Below are positions 45,889 to 58,232 of a DNA stretch of 64,000 bases, piece by piece. The position numbers and the translations under genes are program-made. Source of the stretch: Pseudeuparius sepicola (taxonomy: Eukaryota > Arthropoda > Insecta > Coleoptera > Anthribidae); NCBI GenBank assembly GCA_963920635.1, contig OY987298.1, positions 108,071,309 through 108,135,308 on the forward strand, given 5' to 3'. The notes under the pieces are model-generated. The model was not told where the DNA came from. It saw only the letters and a list, made by a program, of their open reading frames with translations, and did no database searches. Position 1 is the first letter of the stretch; each line of letters begins with the position of its first letter.

Positions 45889-48291
45889 CTCAAAAAGGTA
45901 ATCTTAAAAGCTGAGAATATGGTTTTTTCAAAACTATTTATTCACCTGAAATAAATTATTGCTCCGATGAAAAAAAATATTGTACAGCCAAATGCAAACA
46001 GTTTCATAAAGCAAATAGTCCGCTCCTCTTAAATTTAAAAATAACTATTATTCGATTCAAAAATAAAAGTGGTAATTTAATTTTACCATGTATTTAGAAA
46101 TCAACAAAATCGTATTTCTTAAATCAAATAATGATTGGTGTAAAATGAAGCAATATTTAATCTTTAAATGAATACTGTTCAATATATTTGAGTTCAAATC
46201 TTTGTTATATTATGTCAAGAGTAGTTATTATTATTATGAAAATTCTTTCTCTTTATTCAAGTAACGATAATCTTGTCTTATATAATCCAAGTAAAATGTT
46301 TGTTTCACCTCAAATGTACGAAGTTATAAAAACCGACATAAAAAATGATTCGATAGTATATATTCAAGAATAGTGCACTTCAATCAAGAACACTATATTC
46401 TTGAAATGTATTTCTTAGGGAGGGGGGAGCGCCGGCGATAGGGAAGAGCCAGGCCGTGGCCAATTTTTTTGCAGATGCGTTTGGACTTGTCATACGTTTC
46501 ATCCGCGCTCGAAGTGTTGTGCAAAAACTAAAATCATGGACTCAAGACTGTAAGAGTGGGGGTTGGAAAATTTGGGGTCTATTTTCGAAGGTAGGCATAT
46601 TTCTTATATAACTTTATATAAATAATTAGTTAGAAATTGGACACATTTGGGGGTTTCTTCTGTTTCCCAAAAAGATAGACAAAAAGTAGTTAACGCATTG
46701 ATATTCGTTTGGAAGATACACGACGATTATCGTTTTGCCAAAATTTCTTGAACGTGCTGTAACTTTTTGTTTGTGAATATTTTTAGTTTTGGTAATAATA
46801 TGTTTTATTTAGCTTTTACGTAGATCATTGGTGCAGAGAATATTTCCTTTTTTAAAATTATATATTTTAACTAATAAAATTGCTGCAAAAGACAGTTTAG
46901 GGCAAATATAGTATTTTTTGTTAAATATTAATGTATTTTATTTTATTTTTGTTATTTAACTTTTTTTCAATAAACAAAAAATAAATCGAAATCATTTGTA
47001 TTTTTGTTTTAAATTTCCTACCATCTTACATATTATTCCTATTATAACGGCTAGATAACGTATTAATAGGTTTATATAGAGCATAAAGTTATTTTACAAA
47101 GTGGTATGTAGTCTAATCAAAAGAATTCAGTGCTGAATAAAAATGGTTCCAGATATTGTTGCCTAATAGGGTTACCAGTTATACATATAAATAATATATT
47201 GTATAATATAAATATAACACCATTTTTTACAATAAGAAAATACCCATTGGGTTACTCCATTTTTAAAATATTTTTTCTTCCATTTGAGTTTTAAAATAAA
47301 AAAATGAGTTAAACTTCTAAGTCACCTGTTATTTTTAACGGTCTGATATTCCAAAATTTCATTAGATACATTGTGTGAAACGACCAATTTAAAGGAAAAA
47401 ACAGCAATTGGGTTTGGAATTTACTTGTTTTTTTTTTCAAACTAATTTGTTACCTAATTTTTCCTTCGTTAGATCACGTGTACATGCACTGTAAATTTTG
47501 AACATACTTTCTTAATAACACACCTATAGAGGTGCAGAATTTAAAAATTATGGGCATAATGTTTAGATGGTCAAAACCATGGACAAAATCATAGTACATA
47601 AATTGTTTGAAAGTTTGTCAAAGAAGCATAATTTTTAATTCTTGACAACTTTCCATTTTGCTCTATCAAATATAGATAATATTATACTGAAGAGAAAGGA
47701 AATTTTTTTCAAAGTTTCCAAGGCTTGCCTGATTTTTCAGAATTATTACAATTATCATGTCCTAAATCTGATTGAAAACTTGAATGAAATTTTCTATTGC
47801 TACGAAAAATGAGTCATCTTGAGGTAAGTAATTATTTTGTTTGCACGTAAAGCATAATGTTCTTAATCTAATACCATTGAGTAAAGGATATAATATATTC
47901 TATATTATAAAATATATCCTTTACTCAATGCTAATACTATAATATTTTTTAAACAAGAAAATCTAATTTATTGATTTAATACTTAAATTTGACCCAAGAA
48001 ATCGATAACTTTCAGACAAGTGTTATTTTTTTAGAAAAAGAATAAATATATTATTGAGCTAATACAAATTGCTCTCAAACTAAAAATATGGTAGACTCGC
48101 GCAAATATTTTATTTACTTGGTCGAATGCTTCAATTATTTTGGACGGAAGAAACCATATTCTCAATACTCAAAATAGGTGTATTTTGAGTGAAGTATCAT
48201 ATTCTGTTTAATGGAAGTCAGTTATAGTCTTGACTAGATACTTTCATCAACTTGCTTTCAAAATTATCTGCCGTTTTCAGTTAAGTAAATA
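45889..48291. other. Very AT-rich stretch, possible left part of a larger TIR unit
   Basis: CTCAAAAAGGTAATCTTAAA at 45889 has an inverted partner AAGATTACCTTTTTGAG at about 49527-49543, suggesting an old insertion spanning both. A hairpin is at 47876-47931. No gene recognised. Confidence 0.35.
47876..47931. repeat. Perfect-stem hairpin
   Basis: CATTGAGTAAAGGATATA and its complement TATCCTTTACTCAATG enclose an AT-only loop of about 20 bases. Confidence 0.9.
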
Positions 48292-49461
48292 CAGGGTGTT
48301 CCTTAATAACATGCTAATACTTAAGGGGGTTATTTTTGGGCCCATTTTAAGAAAAAAACTTCATATGAACGTATGTCGTAAACGTCCTAACTTTTGAGGT
48401 ATAGGGCGTTAAAGTTCATTTTTTTAAATTGAATTTTGGCTACATCTCCCGAAATAATCAAGCTGCGGAACTGAAATTTGGCACTGCTATGTTTTTGGGG
48501 ATGGAGAATAAGCTGAAAATGTCAATTTCACCGTATCTCACAGAGGGCGCCACTTGCGCTGTTTTTTGATCACGCTTTTACGCATAACTTTTTTGAGGTT
48601 ATCTTTTTGGTCCTGCAGGTCCATCATTTTAGTGCATCTTTTCATTCTGCAAGAAAAAGGTACTCTTGTTTCATAACGATTAAATCGACCGTTTGCGTTG
48701 AAATTACCAAAACGTGCCCCAAAACACCTGTTGATTCCAATATTCGAAACATAAAATGTTCACCTACTGCTTTCAAATGTTACAGATCAACTGTACATTC
48801 AAAATGATGAAAAAAATGCCAAATGGGCATTGGTCAAAACACCATTGGTTTTCTTGAAATAGAGTGTCCAAATTTTGTCAAATTCAATCCTTTCCATTTT
48901 GAAAGCGAATAATTTTTGGTACATTGTTCATAGGAATTTTTTTCTCAGTTTAAATGGAACAGTTGATCTGTAAAACTTGAAGGTGGTAGGTGAAAATTTT
49001 ATGTTTCGAATATTGAAGTCAACAGGTGTTTTGGAGAACGTTTTGGCAATTTCAAAGCAAACGGTTGATTTAATCGTTATGAAACAAGAGTACCTTTTTC
49101 TTGTAGAATGAAAATATGCACTAAAATGATGGACCTGCAGGACCAAAAAGATAACCTCAAAAAAGTTACGCGTAAAAGCGTGATCAAAAAACAGCGCAAG
49201 TGGTGCCCTCTGTGAGATACGGTGAAATTGACATTTTCAGCTTATTCTCCATCCCCAAAAACATAGCAGTGCCAAATTTCAGTTCAGCAGCTTGATTATT
49301 TCGGGAGATGTAGCCAAAATTCAATTTAAAAAAATGAACTTTAACGCCCTGTATCTCAAAAGTTGGGACGTTTACGACATACGTTCATATGAAGTTTTTT
49401 TCTTAAAATGGGCCCAAAAATAACTCCCTTAAGTATTAGCATGTTATTAAGGAACACCCTG
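48292..49461. mobile_element. 1.17-kb palindromic mariner-like foldback
   Basis: CAGGGTGTTCCTTAATAACA and its inverse end at 48292 and 49461. The arms are about 570 bases with high identity; the turn is near 48877. Mirror-image frames on the two strands (48607-48807 and 48928-49146) arise from the palindrome itself. It is a sibling of 474-1251. Confidence 0.9.
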
Positions 49462-50475
49462 TATATATATTTGTGGCATATGAAAACAATGATGCCCTTG
49501 ATTCAATACATATATTCTTGCTTGAAGATTACCTTTTTGAGCCTGTACTATAGATAAGATTTATGTACTATACGTGTGCTTCTAAATAATGCAACAAATA
49601 TAATTATACATATACAGGGTGACCCAGGAACCCGTATTTTTTTTATTTTTCATCCAATTTTACCCATTTTTTTTATAAAGATGGGCCATAAAAACTCTTT
49701 TTATTATAGTGCACAATTTCAGGTCTTAATCTCAATAATTACTACGAATTTTTTTCTTGTAAAAAATGACGAAAATTATTTAGATTTTTTAGCTCAAAAT
49801 TGAGTACGTCATTGGTCTCGGCACCATCAATTTCGTTAAAAAAATAACAATAAATTTTATTAAAATCACTGTCATATAATCAATGTTGTACATCACAATT
49901 TTGAAATAAATGATAGAAAATTTTATTTTGAACAAAAAAGTTCATGTGAACAGAGGTCCGGAGATGCTTTATAAAAAAGATACAGGGTGTTAAATTTTAT
50001 TTTTTTAATTTTTTTTAATAATATCTTCAAAACGACAATTGATATTAACATTAAATTCTATACACAGTATTCGTGTATAAAAGGCAATAAACTAAAGCTA
50101 CCAGCGTTTTGTTGTAAGAACCAGTGGCGTACGGGTAGGTAGGTTACGCCGCTTTTCAAAAATAATTTCTACGCTCTTGGGTTTTTGGTAAAATTTTATT
50201 ATGTACAATATAATATCATTTAATAATAAAAAAAAAACCATAAAAAAATCTTTGGATAACAAGCATATCCGCTTTCTTGGACAAGTATACTGTTATGTCT
50301 AAATTCTGAACGACACCGACATTTCGAATCCGTTTTCTTTTCCATTTTCACATAATGGTTTGAAAATAAAATCGATTTTATTCGATTTATTGCTATACGA
50401 GTATTGTTAGAATAGTTGATCTAGTACCTATTAAACATTGTCTTATTCTTTGCATGGTCCACACTACTTGTTATA
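49462..50475. other. Unassigned stretch with isolated element ends
   Basis: CAGGGTGACCCAGGAACCCG at 49615 and ACAGGGTGTTAAATTTTA at about 49982 are element ends without clear partners. No gene. Confidence 0.4.
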
Positions 50476-50659
50476 CAGGGTGATTCTTTGATTAGTAGGT
50501 ACACAATTTTTAACCCGCGGTAAAGTTTAACTCCTGCAACACGCCTATGAGGTACTTAATTTTTTTACTCAAAAATAAAAAGTATATTCAAAATATCGTG
50601 CTCCACGGGTTCAACTTTACCCCTGCTTGAAATTTGAATAGGTACTAATCGCCCTCCTG
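50476..50659. mobile_element. 184-bp MITE with CAGGGTG ends
   Basis: CAGGGTGATTCTTTGATTAG and, in reverse from 50659, CAGGAGGGCGATTAGTACCT are imperfect inverted ends. The inner blocks GTAAAGTTTAACTCCTGC and its inverse pair up. TA flanks. Confidence 0.65.
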
Positions 50660-50905
50660 TATATAGATAACACATTAGATAATACGGGTTTCATCGGCTA
50701 GGTATGGATCTCTACAGCTTGGAGTACCCCACAGAAGGGGCAAAGTGGAATGTAAATTTACGTAAAATAAAAACTTGTTTAAAATAGTTTATAGTGGCAC
50801 ATTATTTATTCACAAAGGTCGCATATGTTTGGTTTATTGGACAGAGAATTATAAGCGGTACATTTTCGTGAGCCTATCCTTTGCAGACTACAGAATATCC
50901 AGGTT
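50660..50905. other. Unassigned stretch
   Basis: Contains AGGGGCAAAGTGGAAT (50736), which recurs inverted near 51495 and 51785. Relation unknown. Confidence 0.3.
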
Positions 50906-51345
50906 TCGCCTAAACTAAACTCTATTCAAACTAAACGCAAGTGAAACATAAACACAAGTTGTTGCATGGCTAGAGCGTGATACGCTCGGCTTGCTATTGG
51001 CTAGTCGGCAATAAAGTCGGTCCCGGCGGGCGAGTGCAGCGAGTCGGTATTTCTTACAGAGGTGTATTGAGTTGCAAGTGGACCTTTATTTTTTCCGATA
51101 TAATTATTTCGCTGTTTATTAATTGTTGGAGCTACTATTTGTGTTAATAGTAGAAATTTTCAGGTAAGTGAATGACTAGGTGTGTTTTTAAAGTTCTTAT
51201 GATACTGGGACATGTTATTTTGATATTTTAATATTTTATATTATAAAATTTATAGAGATCGTCCTTAATGCGGCTCTGTCTCGTATTAGCCCTCAGAATT
51301 GTTCACTTGCATTTAGTTTGAATAGAGTGTAGATTTTAGGAATTC
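50906..51345. mobile_element. TIR element of about 440 bp with GC-rich core
   Basis: CTAAACTCTATTCAAACTAA..GCAAGTGAA at 50919 is mirrored by TTCACTTGCATTTAGTTTGA and ATAGAGTGTAGATTTTAG near 51304-51340. The core (50975-51060) is GC-rich, and TTTTCAGGTAAGTGAATG at 51160 contains a consensus splice donor. It may instead be a promoter with an untranslated exon flanked by repeats. Confidence 0.45.
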
Positions 51346-52255
51346 ACCTCCGCACAAAATACTTTCCGTATCATTATCATCAGATAGGTACCTTTTCATT
51401 ACTTGATGGACAAACAATACGTTTTAACTTTTTGCGTTTATTTTGATTCTTTTCTTGTGTTTCTTCATTTTTGCCTTTAAAAACATGGTTATTCCACTTT
51501 GCCCCATTTGATATTTCTTCTATATGATCTAGTATTGTTGTTGATATGCCCTACCTTAGAAACAGTAAACAGCAGTTTTTGTTTCACAACACAATCAACT
51601 CCTTACTTGTCACTTTACCACGTGCAAAACTAAAGAAATATACACCGGATTCATCAATTCCTACCTATTAATACAAAACGTGCATCTAACGTTCGGAGCT
51701 TTCTGTAACTGCGTTGAACTGCTAATAGAGCACATGGTTTGGCCAATGCCGGCGAGATGCGATGTTATCATATCACAAATTCTACTTTGCCCCTCATTCC
51801 ACTTTGCCTCACTCTCTAGTGTTAATAAGTGTACATACTTAATTAAAAATGCAAGACAAATTAAGTCGTTCGAAAATTGAAAAAGTATATAATTATTTGT
51901 TAAAGAATGGTTTTGCTAAATACCTACAAGTGTACAGTGTACCTATGCTTATGTTACGGTTAAAGTGTTTACTTAGCTAGTTTATGAAGTAATCAGCTAA
52001 TTTGCAAACTAAAGTATTATAATAATAAAACTTCAATCCCAACCCGTTAGTCAAACCTCAATCCGTCCTTTTTTCGGATTAACCTTAAAATCTCCTCAAT
52101 AATACTCGATAGCTTATTATATACAAGTTTACACTTGAACCAAGGCATTTCGCATTTCTATTAATTTCTACAGGTATGTAGGTAGGTACTCAAATAAAAA
52201 TGCAGACAAGTCAGGCGGTTAGGACATTTATTAATATAATAGTATATTTCCTAAC
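51346..52255. other. Unassigned stretch
   Basis: No gene. Two more copies of the phrase ATTCCACTTTGCC (51491, 51788). Confidence 0.35.
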
Positions 52256-52530
52256 AAGTGCGGAAAGTGCCACTTTTCCGCAAGCGATTGCAGTTGGCTG
52301 AATGACGCGTAGAGTTCAGCCAAGAGTTAGGAACACTATTTTTTCTACAAGTAAATGCGTGCGGAAAAGTGTCTCACTTTTCCGCACGCATTTACTTTTC
52401 CGCACGCATATTAGTTTAGAAAGTGTAACTTTTCCGCACTAATGCGGAAAAGTAGTGAGGAAAAGTACTTTTCCGCACTAGTGCGGAAATTAAAATTTGC
52501 CAGACAAATTGAAATCGCTGAAGATTTACC
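52256..52530. repeat. Palindromic ACTTTTCCGCA motif cluster
   Basis: ACTTTTCCGCA or its complement TGCGGAAAAGT appears at least eight times, in both orientations, between 52260 and 52490, including TGCGGAAAAGTGTCTCACTT and ACTTTTCCGCACTAGTGCGG. Adjacent copies pair into hairpins. Confidence 0.9.
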
Positions 52531-53671
52531 GAAATTTCCGCATAATTTTCCGTGGGAAGCTACGTTTCGAACTGTGATTACCGTCTCCCAATTTTTCAGC
52601 GTTATTTTTACAACAAAGCCTTTCGTTCTCTCGATTTCCAGAAAAAAGAAAACGTGGAAAATTATACATTTCTTTTGCAAGTTAACCCCCATCCCCCACG
52701 ACCATTGAAAACCGTCTGGTATTTTTTTATTGGTGAATTATTTACCAATGTCAATCTTTTATTTAAATGCCAGATTATTTAAGATTATAAAAAACAAGTG
52801 TTTCATGTAAATGAAAATGGATTTTCCGAATTTTCGAACGGGGGGCAGACATTAAAACCACCCGTAATTTCATCAGCTAGCTAGCCACATTCAGCCCTCA
52901 AAATGCCCGACAAAAAAAATGACTCCACTCAACAGTACCCTATCTCACGGTCTAATTGTATTATTTCTATATTTTTTTACTATAGTTTACTTCTTATATA
53001 CAGCTTTGTTTTCTTGTATACCTACATAAATCCTTTGATGCCTGACGTTCTATTAGTGTTATATTATCATTTTTCGATTTCAACTTATTCTCTATACTTT
53101 CAAAATGCAAACCATTGGGATTTTTGAAATGGTAAGAGCTACAAGGTTGGTTAAATTAGAAAAAAGTTGCGCATTTTGATGCGTTTCAAGAATCTGTAAA
53201 GAAATTCGACATAGCTCTGGTGCTTACTAAAATAACCTGAAAAAACTGAAAACTTGCACTTTTTCATTTTGTCCGTAACTTTTTTAATATCAAACAGAAT
53301 TAAATAAAATTTGGTGGAATTACGTAATTAGGTACGGGCTTTCGAATGCACTATTCAGAAAAATTTCAACACGCTGTATATGGAGAACCAAGAATTTTTG
53401 AGCTAATGTTTATTAAGCATATGTGCTTAATTAAGCCAGTTCTACCTTGTGTTTTCGGCTCTGCCTTTAGATGTGACTCACCCTGTATATTTAGTCTAAC
53501 TTTATAAAATTCTGACTGGACTAATAGTCCAATCTGGACCAATACTACACAAAAGACCTGTGCATAGCGACCACCACTGGGTTTAATGGTTGCAAAATAT
53601 TTTATAAAATAAAACACCCAAAAATTTAACCCAAAATAAAATAAAATTTTTGTTTGTTATGTGTTTAGGTA
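52531..53671. other. Unassigned stretch
   Basis: Overlapping frames on both strands at 52411-52782 have no known domain. Element-like ends occur at about 53371 and 53482 (ACTCACCCTGTATA). No gene. Confidence 0.35.
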
Positions 53672-55259
53672 TTCATAACCAAATTTCGATTTTCTTATGG
53701 CGGCCATATTGGATTTTACCACCATTGGATAGAGCAAAAAATTACGAATACAACCATGTATCACAACACCTAATTAAACCCACTTAAATGTCAAATTTCT
53801 AATATTTAGATATTTTTAGTCCCAGAAGCGCGGCAGTAGACCATGATTCCGAAAACAATATCAATAAGTGTCACCTAATAAACAGAAACGTCAAATTTGA
53901 TGTCAAAAGTTTATTTATTTAGTTATTTTAATAGGAACAAGAAACTAAATACTAATAAAAAATAGTAGGTAGGTATCAAAAGTTAACAAAAACTCTGTTT
54001 CAAGGCAGCTGCTGAAAATGCTGTCCATTATTTTGAATGCAAAGTAATGTTCTGCGATCCATATCATGCATTGCTTTCAATATATAATCTGGTGGTATGG
54101 TCTGAAAAACTTGCATAATTTTCTTCAACATTTTTAACAGGCCTATCATAAACAATGTTTTTTGCATATCCCCATAAGAAATAATCTAAGGGGTTTATAC
54201 AAGGTGACCTTGGTGGCCACTGGACAGGACCGCTAGTCCCGATCCAGGATTCTGGGAAACGGCGATCTAAATAATCTCGAACAATTCTTGCGTTATGGGG
54301 GCCAGCCCTGTCTTGTTGAAACCAAGTTAAGTTTCTAATTAATGCAAGTGGCACATTGTTTAACAATTGCTCAAAATCGTTTTGAAGGAAGTTAACATAT
54401 GTCTGTCCATTTAAACGATTCTCAAAGAAGTATGGGCCCAATAAAATTGATTACCCAAAAGTCCACACCAAACGTTTAAGGAGAAACGAATTTGTGGCCT
54501 CACCTCTTGTACCAACTGAGGATTTACAATGGCATAAAAATGTTTATTTCTTCTGTTAAAGATTCCACTGTTGGTGAACAAAGGTGTAAATTACTTTAGT
54601 CACAAAACTAGGATCTGCAGTTAATGGATTGCGAAACCAAACACAAAATTCATGCCTTCTTTGAGCGTCCCCTGGATGTAACTTTTGTACGGGTTGAATT
54701 TTAAAGTCATGGTATCTATGCTTTTTTCAAATCTTGTTAACTGCCCCTAACGACAAACCACATTCCCTAGCAATTTTATTTCACTTACAGCTCCTCTAGC
54801 TCTTACAAAATCATTTCTCCTTTTGTTTTGTAACGTCGCATACGCTTCCATACAAGTACACAACCTTCGGAAAATAGTTCTACTAGGCGGCCTTTGTTCG
54901 GGATTCATTGTACATATCCAATCATTCATTTATTGGATATTGTAGGGGCATGATTCAATAATCTTTAGTCACTTAAGATGCTTAACACACAATTTTAAGT
55001 AGTTAACAAAAGTTATAGGAACTAACTGACGTTTCAGTTTACTATAGGTGACAGTAGTTATTGACATTGTTTTCGGAATCATGGCCTACTGCCGCGCTTC
55101 AAAATATTTAAAATATTAGAAATTTTACATTTAAGTGGGTTTAATTAGTTGTTGTGATACATGGTTGTATTCGTAATTTTTTGCTCTATTCAATGGTGGT
55201 AATATCCAATATGGCCGCCATAAGCAAATCGAAATTTGGTTATGAAAGTGAACACCCTG
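53672..55259 (-). mobile_element. Mariner element relic, 1.6 kb
   Basis: The right end reads, in reverse from 55259, CAGGGTGTTCACTTTCATAA, then AAATTTCGATTTGCTTATGG. The left end begins only at TTCATAACCAAATTTCGATT (53672), so the outermost 15-18 bases are lost there. The arms are about 170 bases and include GTGATACATGGTTGTATTCG. The interior is a broken transposase gene on the minus strand. Confidence 0.85.
54064..54929 (-). pseudogene. Mariner transposase relic
   Basis: The minus strand contains an N-terminal helix-turn-helix part (54929-54747, MNPEQRPPSRTIFRRL...) and, after frameshifts, the catalytic part. TYVNFLQNDFEQLL is followed by WFQQDRAGPHNARIVRDYLD, which holds the second catalytic Asp. 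Next is PRSPCINPLDYFLWGYAKNI, where the third catalytic Asp of the usual SPDLNPLDY is Cys. It is frameshifted and has lost a metal ligand, so it is inactive. In life it would bind the terminal repeats and insert at TA. The CAGGGTG ends of its element match those of the foldbacks. Confidence 0.88.
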
Positions 55260-55681
55260 TATACATGGTCAGAATATTGAGAGAACTATTTGAGAGAACT
55301 ATTTCATTTGTAGGATTCATCGTAACCGTTGACTTCACTCAACGTCGTAACTAAGATTCTGAACATTAGTAGTTACTTCTTCCAAACAACTACTAATTTT
55401 ACTGCCACGTGCTTCATGAACCTTCTTCAATTTCAATAATTGTTTCTTGGTCCTGATTCCTAAAATCTCCTGTTCAGGAGCGTGCACGGGCCCGCAGCCC
55501 CTTTTGTGCGGGGGGGGGGGGGGCAACCAAAAGTGGCCTCCAAGCCCAAAAGAGCTTTTTCGCGGGGTTGAAAACGCGAAAAACTGCGTTAAGTAGCATT
55601 CACGTCTATGACTCTATGACCCAGTGTTGACCCAGAGTTATTTTGTGCTGTAGGGGGTTTTCGGGGGTTCAAACCGCGAAA
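55260..55681. other. Unassigned stretch
   Basis: Contains a G15 run (55509-55523), which could be an assembly or sequencing weak point. No gene. Confidence 0.35.
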
Positions 55682-57012
55682 AACCTAGAAAAACCTACAG
55701 TTGCCACGAGACACAAGTCATCTCGAATTTCGAGACGAGACGAGATAAAATCCTTCGAGACAAGCTCGAGACGAGATGAGACATCTCGAAAAATTGTAAT
55801 GACTTACGACTGGTATGTGCTTTTAATAGATGTATTTTAATTGACATGTTTAAAAAAAGTTTGGTAAACATGGATAAATAAAAAAAATTGCAGGAGTGTT
55901 ATGGTTCCAATTGGGACACCCTGTATGTATTTAGCATTACAACAATTACTTATTGTGAAAACAACAATATCTAACAGGGTGTTAAATTTACTTTATTAAA
56001 AAAACAGTTTTATATTCATTTCTAAAATCTTTTTACTAATTTGGATGGTAGTTAGCGGCTAGAAGGAGTTGCTTTACATCTAATTAAATTTAAATAATAC
56101 TTCCAGTGCTCTAGTTAGGGTAAAAATTATTGTGCGCTACTGTTTTTTCTAATTAAACAATTAATAGTACAACTTTTTTTCTCGACTTTTTTTCATATAT
56201 CAAATTGGCTTTCGACATCGATGATAAAAATTGTAAACTGTTTTTTTTTTGCAGGTCGCCAGACCTCCTGAAGCAGAATAAAAAAATGCATATATTTTTA
56301 AATTTTGTCAGGATAATAAACCTAAGTGCATTAAAACTAAAAGAAATATTGAAACATCGCCTCTCCGGCCTCTCTCCGATTTGCAAGGCGTCAGGGTGAT
56401 AACATTTTAATTTAGCCATTTCTTAACTCACCGGCTTTCAATCACCCTGTTGGTCAGAACAGAAGGCTGGTATTTTAAAAGAAAAGGTTAATAAAGTTTT
56501 TTAGCTTTAATTAAAAACACTACCTTTTTTGTTTTATAATGCCTGGTTACCTTAAAAAATATTTTTAAATTTTTTTCATCGAAAATAAAATAGATACGAA
56601 TAAAATCTAAAATTAGGAAAACAGTGGCGTACAGTGATAAGTAAAATACCTGTTTGTTATAAATACGTATTAAATTAGGCGAGTCTTTAAAGTCAGCACA
56701 ACTATGTGACGGAATCCATCAAGCCAATCGCATGTGCAGAAATTTTTGAACATTGCATTGATGGATTCCATCACATATTTGTGTCGACTTTAAAAACTCG
56801 CCCATACTTATTCTCAATTAGTTATAAACCAAAAAACCAAAACAACTCGAGAGAAACGAGATCAAACGAGACGTGACAACGTTTGTCTCGTCTCGACTCG
56901 ACCATTGTCTCGTCTCGTCTCGAAAAAGATTATCTCGAAATTTCGAGACGAGACGAGACAAGGCCATCTCGTGTCGTCTCGTGGCAACTCCATAAACCTG
57001 GAAAACCTGAAA
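55682..57012. mobile_element. 1.3-kb unit flanked by inverted CGAGAC-rich arrays
   Basis: AACCTACAGTTGCCACGAGA at 55693 and, in reverse from 57000, GGTTTATGGAGTTGCCACGA match. Both continue into arrays of CGAGACGAGAC/TCTCGAAATTTCGAGA (55708-55795 and 56846-56985). The interior has isolated CAGGGTG-type ends (55923, 55976, 56450) and a small MITE. No protein recognised. Confidence 0.7.
56676..56806. mobile_element. 130-bp MITE nested in the CGAGAC unit
   Basis: TAGGCGAGTCTTTAAAGTCA and, in reverse, TGGGCGAGTTTTTAAAGTCG continue through GTGA(C/T)GGAATCCATCAA, giving inverted repeats of about 50 bases. Confidence 0.85.
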
Positions 57013-58105
57013 ATGTATATGGTACATGTTGCTTTAGGCTAGTTCTAGGTGTACTGTGAACTCTGAACTATATGATTTTGCAGTATTCTATGCGTTATTT
57101 AAACTATTTGTTATATTGAAATTTCTAAAAGTTTTAGCCTGCGGCGCATTTTAGTGGGCACAGGTAGAAAACATTAAATATTGTGGAAAATAATATTGTA
57201 TGCCAAAGGTACAAATTATAGATACAATAAGACTCTTTGGAGGGTCATGCCTAGACTTTCGTCATGCTACAACTTATAAAATGACGCAAAAATTGTATAC
57301 AAAACTTAAATTTTAACAGGCTAAGAAGTGTCGTTCTTAATAATAATAATAGAATGAAGAAACAATAACATTGTTAGCCATTTTGTATTTTCTATAGAGG
57401 AAAAAAGAATACTTCTCGAGTTGGTGCGCAAATCGTTATGGGACCATGAAAGCTATTAAAATGCACTGGAAGAGTAATTCGCACCAGTTGACTAAGGTAC
57501 CTAGTATTTGATAATCATAATTTGTTACTAGAATTTTTGCCATCCATTTAAACTGTTTGATCTTGGAAATTCGAATAATGCGGCGCATTTTTTTTTTCAA
57601 GTAAAGATAATAATTATAGTTATGAACCCGCATTAAAAATTCAAGCTTGAAAAACCACTAGGTAGTTCACACTATTATATTTGACTTTTTTGCATCATTT
57701 GCTTGCAAATTGTTTTCATACTCTAAGTCTAAAAACAGTAAAGTGGTTTTTGCATAGAAATTCGCTTTACAGACGTATAGTGGTTTTGTTTAGCCCCATT
57801 GTTTCCAGTTTCTAACGTTTTCATTATTTTAATATAGGTAGGTATGCAGTACTTTAGCAAGCTTGCGGTGAAATTAATTTCATCCGTACCTATTAAATAA
57901 TCCAATGGAGAGAGAAATATTTTAATTAATATTATAACGTGTTTAGCGAATTCGGACGATGCCTGTGTGTATTTCGGGACTGCACAATGACCGCTTTTCA
58001 ATACCGAGGCACTCTGGAATGGCAGACTATTTTAAAATCCAACAAAGCGACATGGCAATTTAGCCCCTTGATTGGGCTAATTCTCTAATGGGTCTTTCTC
58101 TACAT
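57013..58105. other. Unassigned stretch
   Basis: No gene or clear repeat recognised. Confidence 0.35.
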
Positions 58106-58232
58106 TTTAAGATCACCGCGAAGAAAATCTGTCCATCGGAGACGGAGCTATACGCAATAATAGAAAGTCGAATCTTCATCGTTGTTATGCTGTATGTAGT
58201 ATAGAAACTGCCTTCTTTATTTTGTCCATATA

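Noticed and set aside
48607..49146. Two similar 66-72 codon frames on opposite strands
   Set aside because: They are mirror images produced by the palindrome at 48292-49461; no domain and no independent conservation.
55505..55525. G-run as a G-quadruplex element
   Set aside because: A single homopolymer of about 15 G next to low-quality-looking sequence; it could be an assembly artefact and has no supporting context.
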